Of a stretch of DNA of 64,000 bases, positions 45,091 through 54,994 are shown piece by piece (within the stretch, counting starts at the first letter, position 1; each line of letters starts with the position of its first letter). The notes beneath the pieces are model-generated. The model saw only the letters and a program-made list of their open reading frames with translations, searched no databases and was not told where the DNA came from. The DNA is from Candidatus Zhuqueibacterota bacterium. GTDB taxonomy: Bacteria > Zhuqueibacterota > Zhuqueibacteria > Thermofontimicrobiales > Thiofontviventaceae. The translations under genes and the position numbers were made by a program. The stretch lies in contig JAFGDW010000170.1 in NCBI GenBank assembly GCA_016931935.1, positions 41,931-105,930 of the forward strand. The letters run 5' to 3'.

Positions 45091-45817
45091 TTGCTAAACA
45101 AGCGTACCATGTAATGATGGCGCTCAGTTATGCGATAAAACTGATGATGGTATCGTGCAAGAGAATGTGCATAAAATGCACCGGTCCAATCATTGTTTTG
45201 GAAGTGGTAGACGATTGAATAGATTAAATTGATATTAATATTCATCTGTTATAATTAAGAAAAGTGAAGATGATAAAATTTAATCGGATAGTTTTCACGG
45301 CGTAAAGGAACCGCTCAAAGTGAAATTAGCGGGTAAAGTTGTTTATAGTACTCTTTACAATTTTTCCGAATAGTAATGTAAAATGTGAAAAGAAAATTGA
45401 TACGATTGGGATGCGATGTTTGAAAAACATAATTTGCTTGTTATAGGTCAAAATGAAACAATTAAAGCTCATGATTCGAACTAAAATGAAATCTTTAATA
45501 TTAAAAATTAGCAATGCATATATTCTATAAGTAACAGTAACTTCAGTAATCCTGCAAACATCCTGTCTCTGTTGCACCAATTACAAGCATCCATCTCTCC
45601 GTTATGTTTTGATTTAATACATGCTGCGCCTTGTAGGCACAAAAACTGTATTGGAATTAACCGGTAAAAGGCTTCATTGTATAATAAATTGTTTTGGTAC
45701 GGACTTTGCACGTGAATCAGATTGATATTAACAAATAAAAGCACATTTTTTCACGACAATATGATCGTAATGTATATTTAAACACAGTTGCGAGTTTTTA
45801 CAGGAGGATCAACAACT
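45091..45817 (+). other. Long intergenic region (727 bp) with a possible promoter
   Basis: No gene is supported on either strand; the small frames on the - strand have no family-like sequence or ribosome site. The region is AT-rich and has no repeat of the families seen elsewhere. A possible sigma70-like promoter lies at 45657-45685, and AGGAGG at about 45802 serves the giant protein. The length and lack of repeats suggest a regulatory leader. Confidence 0.5.
45657..45685 (+). promoter_or_regulatory. Possible promoter for the 2833-residue protein
   Basis: TTAACC, then a 17-bp spacer, then TATAAT, giving a leader of about 125 bases. It matches the sigma70 consensus at 4 and 6 of 6 positions. 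The phylum may use another consensus, so this is tentative. Confidence 0.35.
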
Positions 45818-48800
45818 ATGGCACGCTCCAAACGATTTTTCTCATCAACGGTTGAGGGATTATTATTAATTCTGTTAGCAGTCTTGTTGACGGCATCACA
45901 TTCATACGGACAAATAACAATAATGCCTCTGGGTGACTCGATAACGCGGGGTGTGGGCTCAACAAATGAAAATGGGTATCGAAAACCATTATATAATTTA
46001 TTAAATGGTGAAACGGGTACATATGGCTTCACTTTTGATTTTGTAGGAAGTTTAAGTGATGGTGATTTTGCGGATACAGATCATGAAGGACATAACGGTT
46101 ATCAGAGTAACCAATTGAATAGTGAAATTCAGACATACCTGGCAAATGCCGGTCACCCGGATATTGTCATTTTACATTTGGGAACGAATGATATTAATAA
46201 TGCCCGTGATCTTGACGCTACAGTAGCCGATATGGAAAGCTCAATCGAGCAGATTGGTAAAACCACAACCTTTTTGCTCTGCAGCCTGGTTCCGCGTTAT
46301 GATAATACTGCGCTTGACGACAGTACAACTGTGCTCAACAATAAATTGAAGATAATGTACTATAGAAAATTGAATCAAGGTTACGATTTGTACTATGTTG
46401 GCATCAATGAAGTATTTAAAACAAAAACAAACTGGAATTCCAGTTCCTATTTTGATGCAGACAAAGTTCATCCGAACGATGGTGGTTATAATCTGATGGC
46501 TGGTGTAATTTTCAATGTGTTAATGAATGCTATCAATGAAACACCTAAAATTGTGACTGATAATTTTAACCGTACAGATTTAGGAAGCACATGGGCTGTG
46601 GACAATGGTACATTTGATATCAACACCAACGAACTACGTGATGCTTCCGGAGTTGACGATTGGCATATGGCAGTGTTTTTGGGAATTAAAGATGCATTTC
46701 AAACAGAAATTCGTTGGAGTACCAGCGCCAATCAGGCAGGTATTACGCAGGGTGGATTGCTGATGGGACTTACTGGTCCAACTACCAGTGCAAATGGTTA
46801 TTTTATTTGGGTGCATCCTTCCAATAAAATTATGTTGTACAATATTGTCAACGGTGCGCCGTCGAATGGTATTGATGAAATGAATTCGCTAGTATCATTA
46901 CCAGCGCCTGGAGATACATTCCGTGTGGTTATGCGCCAGGAAAGCAGCAGCCACACATTTGATTGCTACATAAATGGTGAATTAGCCGGTACCTTGTACG
47001 ACAATGCTAAACTCTACAGCAATGATGTTTACAGCGGTGTAATGCTGCTCGGTGCCCAGAGCAATAAAATAGACTACTTCAATCTTCCCAGACAGGATGA
47101 TGTGATTGCCCCAAATGCAGTGTCTGACCTCGATATTGCCAAAACCGGTGCAACATCTGTATTATTGAGATTTACGGCCTCAGGTGATGATGGGAATACT
47201 GGTACAGCGTCTGGCTACGATTTACGCTATTCCACATCAACTATTACAGCATTGAATTTTTCAACGGCAACTCAAGTTGCAAATGAACCAACCCCAAAAA
47301 CTGCCGGACAAATTGATTCGATTCTGGTTACAGGGTTGTCACCGGCAACAACCTATTATTTCGCTTTAAAAGTATTTGATGAATCGCCAAATTTTTCGTT
47401 ACTATCAAACAATGCACCAACCACAACATTGGAAAGTAATATTCTTACAGATAACTTTAATCGGACTTCATTGGGTACGGACTGGTTGGCGGATGCTACG
47501 TTATCAATCGCCAATGGGGAACTTCATAACACAAGTTCAACAGGTGGCTGGCAGGATATGGCGATTTTTAAGCCACGCGCAAATCCGATTGAGGTTTCTT
47601 TTCGCTATGGGACAAGTGTTACAAATAGTGGTATGGAATCAGTAGGTTTGCTTTTAATGCTTGATAGTCCATCATTAACGGCAAGTGGTTATTTGGCATG
47701 GGTTCGGCCGGATAACGGATCGATTAATCTGTTCACAATAATTGATGGGGCGCCATCGGATGCCGTTGGGAGCGCTAGTTTACCTTCTCAGTACAACCCA
47801 CAACCTGGATCGGTTTTCAAAATAGCGTTATCTCCCGGTTCGGCAAATCGTTTTATTTATTATATTGATGATGTGGAAGTCGGTGAAATAGTGGATAACA
47901 ATCCGGGTGACCTGGGTACAGCTTCGATGCTATATTCCGGTGTATTGTTTGATGGAAATTCGAATAATAATATTGATGATTTTTCTGTTTTAAATATTGG
48001 TGGCCAACCGACGAACCTTGTTATTGTGCAGGGCAATAATCAATCGGCTCCGGTCAATGAAACCTTACCTGATTCATTGATAGTACGGGTAACAGATAAT
48101 AACAGCATTGCAATTGAAAATGTATTGGTCGATTTCAAAGTGAAAACAGGTGGCGGTCATGTAAATCTACAGTCGCCTGACAACAACATCCGAATGGAAG
48201 CCGAATATGCAACCTTATCCGGATCATTTGTTAAAGCCAGCGACGCAACTGCCAGTGGTGGCAGCATGGTAAGCACTAGTGGCGGCGATCCGTTGGGTGG
48301 TAAGGCAAGTTTTACGGTATATGTACAAACCGCAGGTAACTATGTTATTTGGGGACGCGTGAAAGCGAAAGAGGGCGGTTATTCTTACTATTCTTACTTT
48401 GTTCAGGTTGATGGCTTACCCGCAAATGTTGCACCGGGCAATGATGATGGTGTCTGGGACTTTTTCCCAACAACTGATGCCTGGAGCTGGGATCGTGTTT
48501 CCAATCGTCTGGGTGGCAGTGAAGGCAGTCCCGGAACTGATCCGGTAATTTATAATTTGACAGCGGGAAACCACACGATTGCCATTACGCAGCGGTATCC
48601 ATCAGCAATATTACTGGATAAAATTTTACTGGCGCCTCAGAGCAGTGGTTATACACCGAGTGGCAAGGAAGAAGTTCCGCAATATATAACCGATGCTAAC
48701 GGAATTGCACGGGCAACCTGGACGATGGGTACGGTCGTTGGCTCAAATAATTCACTTGAAGTGACTGTTCCGGGCTATAGCGTTCCAGCGAAAACCTTCA

Positions 48801-51800
48801 ATGCGACCGTGCTGCCTGCGCCGCCAACGCATATGGATAAAGTTGCAGGCGGTGATGGACAATCGGGTGTTGGTGGACATGAGCTTCCAACACCATTTGC
48901 GGTCGTGCTTTCCGATAATTACGGAAATAAAGTGCCGGGATATGAAGTTACATTCACGGTGACTGAAGGAAACGGTACGTTGACTGGTGGTGTAACTACT
49001 AAAAAGGTAGTTAGTGATGCAACTGGTAAGGCATCTATTCTATTAACATTAGCAACCGATGGCGCTTCGAACAAAGTAACTGCCAGTTTTCCAAATTTGA
49101 CGAGTTTGGTTTTTTCGGCGACGTCTACTAGTGGATTAGCGGCGCGACTACAAAAAACGACGTCAGGTGCAATTTCTGATACCGTTAATACGATGGCTGA
49201 AACGAAGCTAACAGCGCGGGTGTTAGATAGTGGTGGAAATCCAGTTGTGAATCATGATGTACTTTTTAGCCTTACTCAAGGAACTGGGTCTCTACTTGCG
49301 ACAAATCTTCCAGGAGAAACACCAGCCCAAACGATTACAACACGGAGCAATGCAAATGGTTATGTTGGTGTGTACATTAAGTTGGGACAACAAGCCGGCA
49401 CATATTTAGTTGAAGTTTCATCAGTAAAACGAGGTAATATTTCCTTAACCGATTCTCCGTTTGAATATTCAATTCAGGCTGTGGCAGATATTGCGACAAA
49501 TATGAAATATGAATCGGGTAACAATCAAACTGGTGCTGCAGGAATGCCCTTAAGCCAACCTTTCGTAGTTAAAGTTGTGGATCAATATAATAATGGTGTA
49601 AGTAACTATCCCGTGAATTATCAGGTGACGCAAGGTTCGGGGAGTTTAACTACTTCTGGTCCGTGGTATACTGATAGTAATGGGTTAGCACGGGCAACAC
49701 TTATCCTTGGAGAAGAGGCTAATTTAACAAATAAAGTATTGGCAACAGCTGATAAAAATTTGCCTTCACCAGTTGAATTCGTTGCCATTGCTGGGCAGGT
49801 GACGTCAATTGAACGGATTAGCAGCGCGAATCCGTCCGGTTCGGCAAATTGGCCGCTAGATGATTCATTGAAAGTTCGTGTCCTGGATAATTATGGAAAT
49901 CCTGTCGGAGGATATCCCGTCATTTGGGAATGTTATGGGGATAACAAGGGTACGGTAAATGGCGAGACGTTAATAACGACTTACACAACGACGAACGGGA
50001 TTTCCAAGGTTGAATATATTTGTGGTCCGGAACCTGGAAAAATTTCGTACGCACAGGCAATCACCGATGGCTTAACTGGGTCACCTGTGACATTTACAGT
50101 AAGTGTGGCGGATTTGGAAGCTTTACAGGCAATCACAACCGGCATATCGAGCGGAACAGTTGGATCACCATTAGCAGAGCCATTTAAAGTCAAAGTTGTG
50201 GATCAGTTCGGACATGGCGTCAAGAATTATAAAGTGACATTTGCAGTCAAAGAGGGAGATGGTAAGTTTAATAATAGTGACAGTATTAATGTTTTAACCA
50301 ATGACAATAATGAGGCGGTCGCTACTTTAACGTTAGGTCCAATTCCGGGAACAGAAAATAATGTTGTGGAAGTATCTGCCAAAAGAAAAGGGAAGCAATT
50401 ACTCACAAATGGGAAAATGGATGATTGGCTTGGGATTAATTTAACAGACTGGGGTCAATGGGTGGCCACGAATAGTGCAATATCAAGAAATCTTACCAGT
50501 GCACGAAGTGGTAGTTGTGTTAAGATAACAGGGACAACAGATGCTAGTTATGGATTTATCTATCGGGCGTCTACAATTGTGGTGAAAGCAAGTACGAAAT
50601 ATAAATTATCGTTTTGGGCAAAAGGAACTGCCGGTATAAAAATGTTTGCTCGGGTTCGGGCCACCGGTGATGTGTTCCTCCAGCCTGATGGATCCTGGGC
50701 ACAAACGTTGGCAAACTGTATTGAATCATCATCCCTGACTGATGAATTCCGCTTGTATACCTTTGAATTTACAACCCGTTCGGATGCAAAAGCATTTGAT
50801 GGTGGCAATTTCAGATTTTACGGCCAGGGCAACGGCAGCGTTTATGTCGATGATATTTCTCTATTAGAACTAACTGACGAAGAAGTTCACCTCACCAATT
50901 CACCGATCACTTTCAAAGCATCCGCAGTGATCGGGGCGGCGGATAGCCTGGCAGCGATTTCCGGAAATTTGCAGAATGTAGTTGTAGGAAATCAATTGCC
51001 AAAACCCATCGTCGTCAAGGTGACGGATAAATGCGGAAACGGTATTGCAGCCTACGATGTGACATTTGCGGTGAAAGCGGGCGGTGGATTTGTCGATAAT
51101 CATTTGATTAATGCTATTAAACCTACCGATGCGAATGGATTGGCACAAGTTAACTGGACAGTTGGCAGTGTAAAGGGCGATTTGAATAATATTCTCGAGG
51201 TCCGGGCAAATAAAACCGGGGTTGGACAATTACGTAATTCACCGTTCTCATTTTATGCATCCGCGAAAGAGAATGATGCATTCAAAATCGAGAAGGTGTC
51301 AGGCGATAATCCGGCCAATAAACCAGTTCGGGAAAAATTAACGGCGCCGTTCATTGTAAAAGTATCGGATCAGGCAGGAAATGGTGTGTCCGATCATCCG
51401 GTGACGTTTACTGTCATTGAAGGCAGCGGTACGTTTAATGCTGCAGATGGTGATTCGATGGTAACAGTAACCACCGGTGAAAACGGAAATGCCAGTGTTT
51501 ACTACTATCCGGGTCCCAAAGCTGGTTTACGTAATGTAATTCAGGCGCGGTCGTGGAATGGTTCACCCGAACTGGTTGGTTCGCCAATTCAGTTCACAGT
51601 GACACCGGTAACAGGCGCAGTGAGTCCGACGGCATCAACTATTCAAGCCGAATCCCCAATACCTGCGGATGGTTCGACGAAATCGACCATCACTGTTACA
51701 CTTACCGATAGTTATGGAAATGCAATTGCGGACAAATCGGTTACCCTCCAGGTTGATGGTTCCGCGCGGGTGAGTGATCAGCCGCCGGCAAAATCAAATT

Positions 51801-54319
51801 CTGCCGGTCAGGTCCAGGGCAAAATTTTATCCACAAAAGCAGAATTGGTTACTGTTAGAGCATATGTAGTCGATTATCAACTTTGGTTGACAACAACCGC
51901 AAAGGTTCGGTTTACGGCATTAGCGGCAACTAATGTTGTTTATGTGAGCGGAACAAACCAATCTGGTAATTTTGAAACCGCTCTGCAGGATATGATTCGT
52001 GCTAAAGTTGTGGATCGTAATGGTAATGGTGTCTATAATCATGAAGTGTTCTTCAGTGTTGTGCAAGGTGGCGGGCTTATCTACCGAGCAAACAAAACAC
52101 TGCTTCGTGATGGTGATCCGGTATATACGGATTCCAGCGGAATTGCATCTGCCTACTTCATTTTAGGCAAGGATCAGCTCAATATTGCTGAAGCAACACA
52201 TCCATCACTTTCCGGGAAAGCGCAGTTTTATGCTGGCGCCGATGTTGGAACTGCTACAACTCTGTCCATTGCTTCCGGCAATAATCAGGTAGGCACAGCC
52301 GGCTATACATTGGTTAATCCATTGGTCGCCAAGGTAACAGATTCGGAGGCCGATCCGATCGGAAATTATCCGGTGACGTACGAAGTGACTTTTGGCGGCG
52401 GCTCGATTAATAATAAGTCTAAAGTTTCATTAACTACAAATTATTTCGGTGAAGCGCCTGTCTATTTCACACTTGGAAGCGAGGCTGGTTCAAATACGAT
52501 TGAGGCTTCGGCTGAAGGGCTTGCCGGTACGCCGCAATATTTCTTCGTGACCGGTAATTCCGGCGCGGCTGCTAAAATGGTGAAAAAGAGTGGCGATGGA
52601 CGCACCGGAACTGTTGGCGGTACTGTGTCCGGAATTTCAGTCCAGATAACTGACCTCAATGGTAATGTATACGAAGGCGGATATGATGTTACGTTCAGTG
52701 TATTGGAAGGTGACGCGGAAATTGTTGGCGATCCGGAAGTGTCAACCGGTCCGGATGGTATTGCAACGACTGCCATTCGTTTAGGTACAACAATCGGGCA
52801 AGTGGTTGTACAGGCATATGCCCCCGGCTTAATGGTAAACAATCCGGTGAAGTTTGTCATTAACGCCCGTGCTGCCGCCGCAGTAAGTATGGCGATCGCC
52901 AGTGGAAATAATCAGGATGGTACGGTTGGGCGTGAATTGCCGTATCCGTTTGAAGTGCTTGTTGTTGATCAATATGACAATCCGGTCTCCGGTGTTGCCA
53001 TAACATTCGTGCGTACCGGCGGTAACGGAACCATTCTTACGCCACAACCGGTGACCACTGATGAAAACGGCATTGCAGCCACCCGGTTACAATTAGCAAA
53101 TAATACGGGAAGTTATGAGGTCACGGCAATCCGTAACGGTTTGCCCGGCTCACCGTTGGTGTTTACTGCCACCGGAGTCACAAATAATTTCCCACTCTTT
53201 AATCATATTGCCGAGGTAACCAGTCCGGAAGGTCAAATTATTTCATTCCAGGTAAGTGCAACCGATGCAGATAACGATCAGATTCAATATGAAGCGCGAA
53301 ATTTACCGTCCGGGGCGAGTTTTGATCAGAACAATCGGTTTAACTGGACGCCAAATTTGCGGCAAGCGGGAGAGTATAAAGTCCGTTTCATTGCGCGTGA
53401 TACCAAAAACGGTATTGATGATGAAACCGCGTTGATCACGGTGACGAATTCCAATCAAAAACCGGTCCTGGTAAGTAAATATCCCAATACAAGCGATGTG
53501 ATACTTGGTCACAAAGATGTCGGCGAACGCTATGATTTCCGCGTGGATGTAACAGATGCCGATATTGATGATGAAATTATATACGAATGGCATTTTGATG
53601 ACTTAGTAGTATCCACACAATCAAGTTACACCTTGCTTGTGAATGATCCGATGGTCAATGTTGGAACCCACTTTGTAACGGTTGAAATTACTGATGGCTA
53701 CGATACAATTTCCGGAGGATCATGGGAACTTGCTGTTGTCACACCGGTCGAGCTTGTTACCTTTGCCTACGAAGTACTTCCACGCCAGGGTGTCGTACTC
53801 TCGTGGCAAACCGGTCATGAATTTAACAATAGCGGATTTAATGTCCTGCGCAGCAACTCGATTAGTGGACCGTACGAGCAAATTAATGATGATTTAATTC
53901 CATCAAATACTGATGGCACGTACAAATTTCTCGATTCGCATGTCAAATCCGGTCAAATGTATTTCTATAAAGTGGCTGATGTGTCGCTCTCAGGCACAAC
54001 CACAGAGCATGATATTATCAAGGTACTTGTAAGCAAACCAACTGAATATGAATTGTCCCAGAATTATCCGAATCCGTTTAATCCGACTACCAAAATTAAT
54101 TTCCAGGTACCGGAGCAACAATGGGTAACGTTAAAAATCTACAACATAATGGGACAGGAAATAGCGACGTTGGTGGATGAACAACGTGAAGCCGGTTACC
54201 ACACAGCAATTTGGAACGGTCTCGACAAGAATGGAAACCGGGCAACCTCAGGCGTTTACTACTATCGAATTATCGCCGGCTCGTTCGTTCATACCAAAAA
54301 AATGGTACTAATGAAATAA
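45818..54319 (+). CDS. Giant secreted SGNH hydrolase / adhesin with 13 Ig-like repeats, nested carbohydrate-binding modules and T9SS tail
   Basis: 2833 residues from ATG 45818 after CAGGAGGATC. In order: signal peptide (1-31, ending SHSYG); SGNH/GDSL hydrolase (about 33-235) with MPLGDSITRGV, LHLGTNDI and DKVHPND; LamG-like domain (about 246-426); FN3 (429-538); second LamG-like domain (543-727); about thirteen Big_1/invasin-like Ig repeats (728-2457); a cadherin/He_PIG-like domain; a PKD-like domain; an FN3-like domain (WQTGHEFNNSGFNVLRS); and a T9SS type A tail (QNYPNPFNPTTKINF, KMVLMK end). A CBM6-like module (792-944) and a CBM4_9-like module (about 1526-1690) are inserted inside Ig repeats 1 and 6. 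It is probably a cell-surface stalk presenting an esterase that deacylates glycans, perhaps the host's own or prey/plant polymer. Confidence 0.87.
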   Translation: MARSKRFFSSTVEGLLLILLAVLLTASHSYGQITIMPLGDSITRGVGSTNENGYRKPLYNLLNGETGTYGFTFDFVGSLSDGDFADTDHEGHNGYQSNQLNSEIQTYLANAGHPDIVILHLGTNDINNARDLDATVADMESSIEQIGKTTTFLLCSLVPRYDNTALDDSTTVLNNKLKIMYYRKLNQGYDLYYVGINEVFKTKTNWNSSSYFDADKVHPNDGGYNLMAGVIFNVLMNAINETPKIVTDNFNRTDLGSTWAVDNGTFDINTNELRDASGVDDWHMAVFLGIKDAFQTEIRWSTSANQAGITQGGLLMGLTGPTTSANGYFIWVHPSNKIMLYNIVNGAPSNGIDEMNSLVSLPAPGDTFRVVMRQESSSHTFDCYINGELAGTLYDNAKLYSNDVYSGVMLLGAQSNKIDYFNLPRQDDVIAPNAVSDLDIAKTGATSVLLRFTASGDDGNTGTASGYDLRYSTSTITALNFSTATQVANEPTPKTAGQIDSILVTGLSPATTYYFALKVFDESPNFSLLSNNAPTTTLESNILTDNFNRTSLGTDWLADATLSIANGELHNTSSTGGWQDMAIFKPRANPIEVSFRYGTSVTNSGMESVGLLLMLDSPSLTASGYLAWVRPDNGSINLFTIIDGAPSDAVGSASLPSQYNPQPGSVFKIALSPGSANRFIYYIDDVEVGEIVDNNPGDLGTASMLYSGVLFDGNSNNNIDDFSVLNIGGQPTNLVIVQGNNQSAPVNETLPDSLIVRVTDNNSIAIENVLVDFKVKTGGGHVNLQSPDNNIRMEAEYATLSGSFVKASDATASGGSMVSTSGGDPLGGKASFTVYVQTAGNYVIWGRVKAKEGGYSYYSYFVQVDGLPANVAPGNDDGVWDFFPTTDAWSWDRVSNRLGGSEGSPGTDPVIYNLTAGNHTIAITQRYPSAILLDKILLAPQSSGYTPSGKEEVPQYITDANGIARATWTMGTVVGSNNSLEVTVPGYSVPAKTFNATVLPAPPTHMDKVAGGDGQSGVGGHELPTPFAVVLSDNYGNKVPGYEVTFTVTEGNGTLTGGVTTKKVVSDATGKASILLTLATDGASNKVTASFPNLTSLVFSATSTSGLAARLQKTTSGAISDTVNTMAETKLTARVLDSGGNPVVNHDVLFSLTQGTGSLLATNLPGETPAQTITTRSNANGYVGVYIKLGQQAGTYLVEVSSVKRGNISLTDSPFEYSIQAVADIATNMKYESGNNQTGAAGMPLSQPFVVKVVDQYNNGVSNYPVNYQVTQGSGSLTTSGPWYTDSNGLARATLILGEEANLTNKVLATADKNLPSPVEFVAIAGQVTSIERISSANPSGSANWPLDDSLKVRVLDNYGNPVGGYPVIWECYGDNKGTVNGETLITTYTTTNGISKVEYICGPEPGKISYAQAITDGLTGSPVTFTVSVADLEALQAITTGISSGTVGSPLAEPFKVKVVDQFGHGVKNYKVTFAVKEGDGKFNNSDSINVLTNDNNEAVATLTLGPIPGTENNVVEVSAKRKGKQLLTNGKMDDWLGINLTDWGQWVATNSAISRNLTSARSGSCVKITGTTDASYGFIYRASTIVVKASTKYKLSFWAKGTAGIKMFARVRATGDVFLQPDGSWAQTLANCIESSSLTDEFRLYTFEFTTRSDAKAFDGGNFRFYGQGNGSVYVDDISLLELTDEEVHLTNSPITFKASAVIGAADSLAAISGNLQNVVVGNQLPKPIVVKVTDKCGNGIAAYDVTFAVKAGGGFVDNHLINAIKPTDANGLAQVNWTVGSVKGDLNNILEVRANKTGVGQLRNSPFSFYASAKENDAFKIEKVSGDNPANKPVREKLTAPFIVKVSDQAGNGVSDHPVTFTVIEGSGTFNAADGDSMVTVTTGENGNASVYYYPGPKAGLRNVIQARSWNGSPELVGSPIQFTVTPVTGAVSPTASTIQAESPIPADGSTKSTITVTLTDSYGNAIADKSVTLQVDGSARVSDQPPAKSNSAGQVQGKILSTKAELVTVRAYVVDYQLWLTTTAKVRFTALAATNVVYVSGTNQSGNFETALQDMIRAKVVDRNGNGVYNHEVFFSVVQGGGLIYRANKTLLRDGDPVYTDSSGIASAYFILGKDQLNIAEATHPSLSGKAQFYAGADVGTATTLSIASGNNQVGTAGYTLVNPLVAKVTDSEADPIGNYPVTYEVTFGGGSINNKSKVSLTTNYFGEAPVYFTLGSEAGSNTIEASAEGLAGTPQYFFVTGNSGAAAKMVKKSGDGRTGTVGGTVSGISVQITDLNGNVYEGGYDVTFSVLEGDAEIVGDPEVSTGPDGIATTAIRLGTTIGQVVVQAYAPGLMVNNPVKFVINARAAAAVSMAIASGNNQDGTVGRELPYPFEVLVVDQYDNPVSGVAITFVRTGGNGTILTPQPVTTDENGIAATRLQLANNTGSYEVTAIRNGLPGSPLVFTATGVTNNFPLFNHIAEVTSPEGQIISFQVSATDADNDQIQYEARNLPSGASFDQNNRFNWTPNLRQAGEYKVRFIARDTKNGIDDETALITVTNSNQKPVLVSKYPNTSDVILGHKDVGERYDFRVDVTDADIDDEIIYEWHFDDLVVSTQSSYTLLVNDPMVNVGTHFVTVEITDGYDTISGGSWELAVVTPVELVTFAYEVLPRQGVVLSWQTGHEFNNSGFNVLRSNSISGPYEQINDDLIPSNTDGTYKFLDSHVKSGQMYFYKVADVSLSGTTTEHDIIKVLVSKPTEYELSQNYPNPFNPTTKINFQVPEQQWVTLKIYNIMGQEIATLVDEQREAGYHTAIWNGLDKNGNRATSGVYYYRIIAGSFVHTKKMVLMK

Positions 54320-54341
54320 CATGTTTGATTTAAAGTATTTC

Positions 54342-54377
54342 AAAAGCCCGTTTTCGAATAGAGAATGGGCTTTTTTC
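54342..54377 (+). terminator. Intrinsic terminator after the giant gene
   Basis: AAAAGCCCGTTTTC, a 5-base loop, then GAGAATGGGCTTTTTT. The stem has about two mismatches and ends in a T-tract. It starts 22 bp after the stop and is the clearest terminator in the window. Confidence 0.75.
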
Positions 54378-54868
54378 GTTGATAAAATGATCAATTTTGA
54401 GACATTGTATTAACAAGAACGGTATTGCAAGTTGCAGGAAGTTGATAACTTTTAATAAAATAAGTACTATGTTGTGGCATAACATTTGCCGAATATATTC
54501 GATTTGATGTGCGGATAGAACCTGCCATAGTATCATTGGAATTCAAATTATTTAACGCCTGTGACAGGCGCGAGATGACAGGAGCCGCCGACGGTCAAAT
54601 CTTTAATGATGTTTTCGGATAGGTTCATATTACTCCCCCCCGATAATTATGAACATCAGTTTTGTGGATGGTGGATTTTCAGGATAATATCTTCTGCTCT
54701 GGAGCAACGTTCCCTAATCACAGATTCATGCAGTTCGCAGATTGCATAATCCGGTTTTATTAATCCAGATGGTCTATTGTTATTGGACAGAAATCGGATG
54801 ATAGTTATGATTCAGAAATTATTATTCATGAGCATTAAAAGAATCGCGCAATGCTGAAACTGATTTTT

Positions 54869-54896
54869 TTAGCAATTGTAATATTTCAATTATAAA
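54869..54896 (+). promoter_or_regulatory. Possible promoter for the FG-GAP/apiosidase gene
   Basis: TTAGCA, a 16-bp spacer, then TATAAA, about 98 bases upstream of ATG 54995. The fit to the sigma70 consensus is partial (4/6 and 5/6), and the region is AT-rich, so chance matches are likely. Confidence 0.3.
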
Positions 54897-54994
54897 TTTA
54901 TGCAAAAAAAACGTATTGCTTGTATTCTCTATAACTTAACGGATAAATATTTCTTGGTATATAAAGCCATACGCATATTGAAATAAGGATGAAT

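Larger units (their letters stand above)
54320..54994 (+). other. Intergenic region of 675 bp: terminator, leader and possible promoter
   Basis: Apart from the terminator at the left end and the possible promoter near 54869, I see no gene. A short hairpin GCCTGT-GACAGGC lies near 54560. The stretch of seven C at about 54636 is unusual for this AT-rich gap. Confidence 0.5.

Noticed and set aside
45326..45744. Two overlapping small frames on the - strand in the 727-bp gap
   Set aside because: Low-complexity hydrophobic sequence of AT-rich DNA, no ribosome site, and no recognisable domain.
54600..54800. Possible riboswitch upstream of the FG-GAP/apiosidase gene
   Set aside because: Some short pairings exist, but I could not match the core of any known class, including c-di-GMP, cobalamin and SAM.
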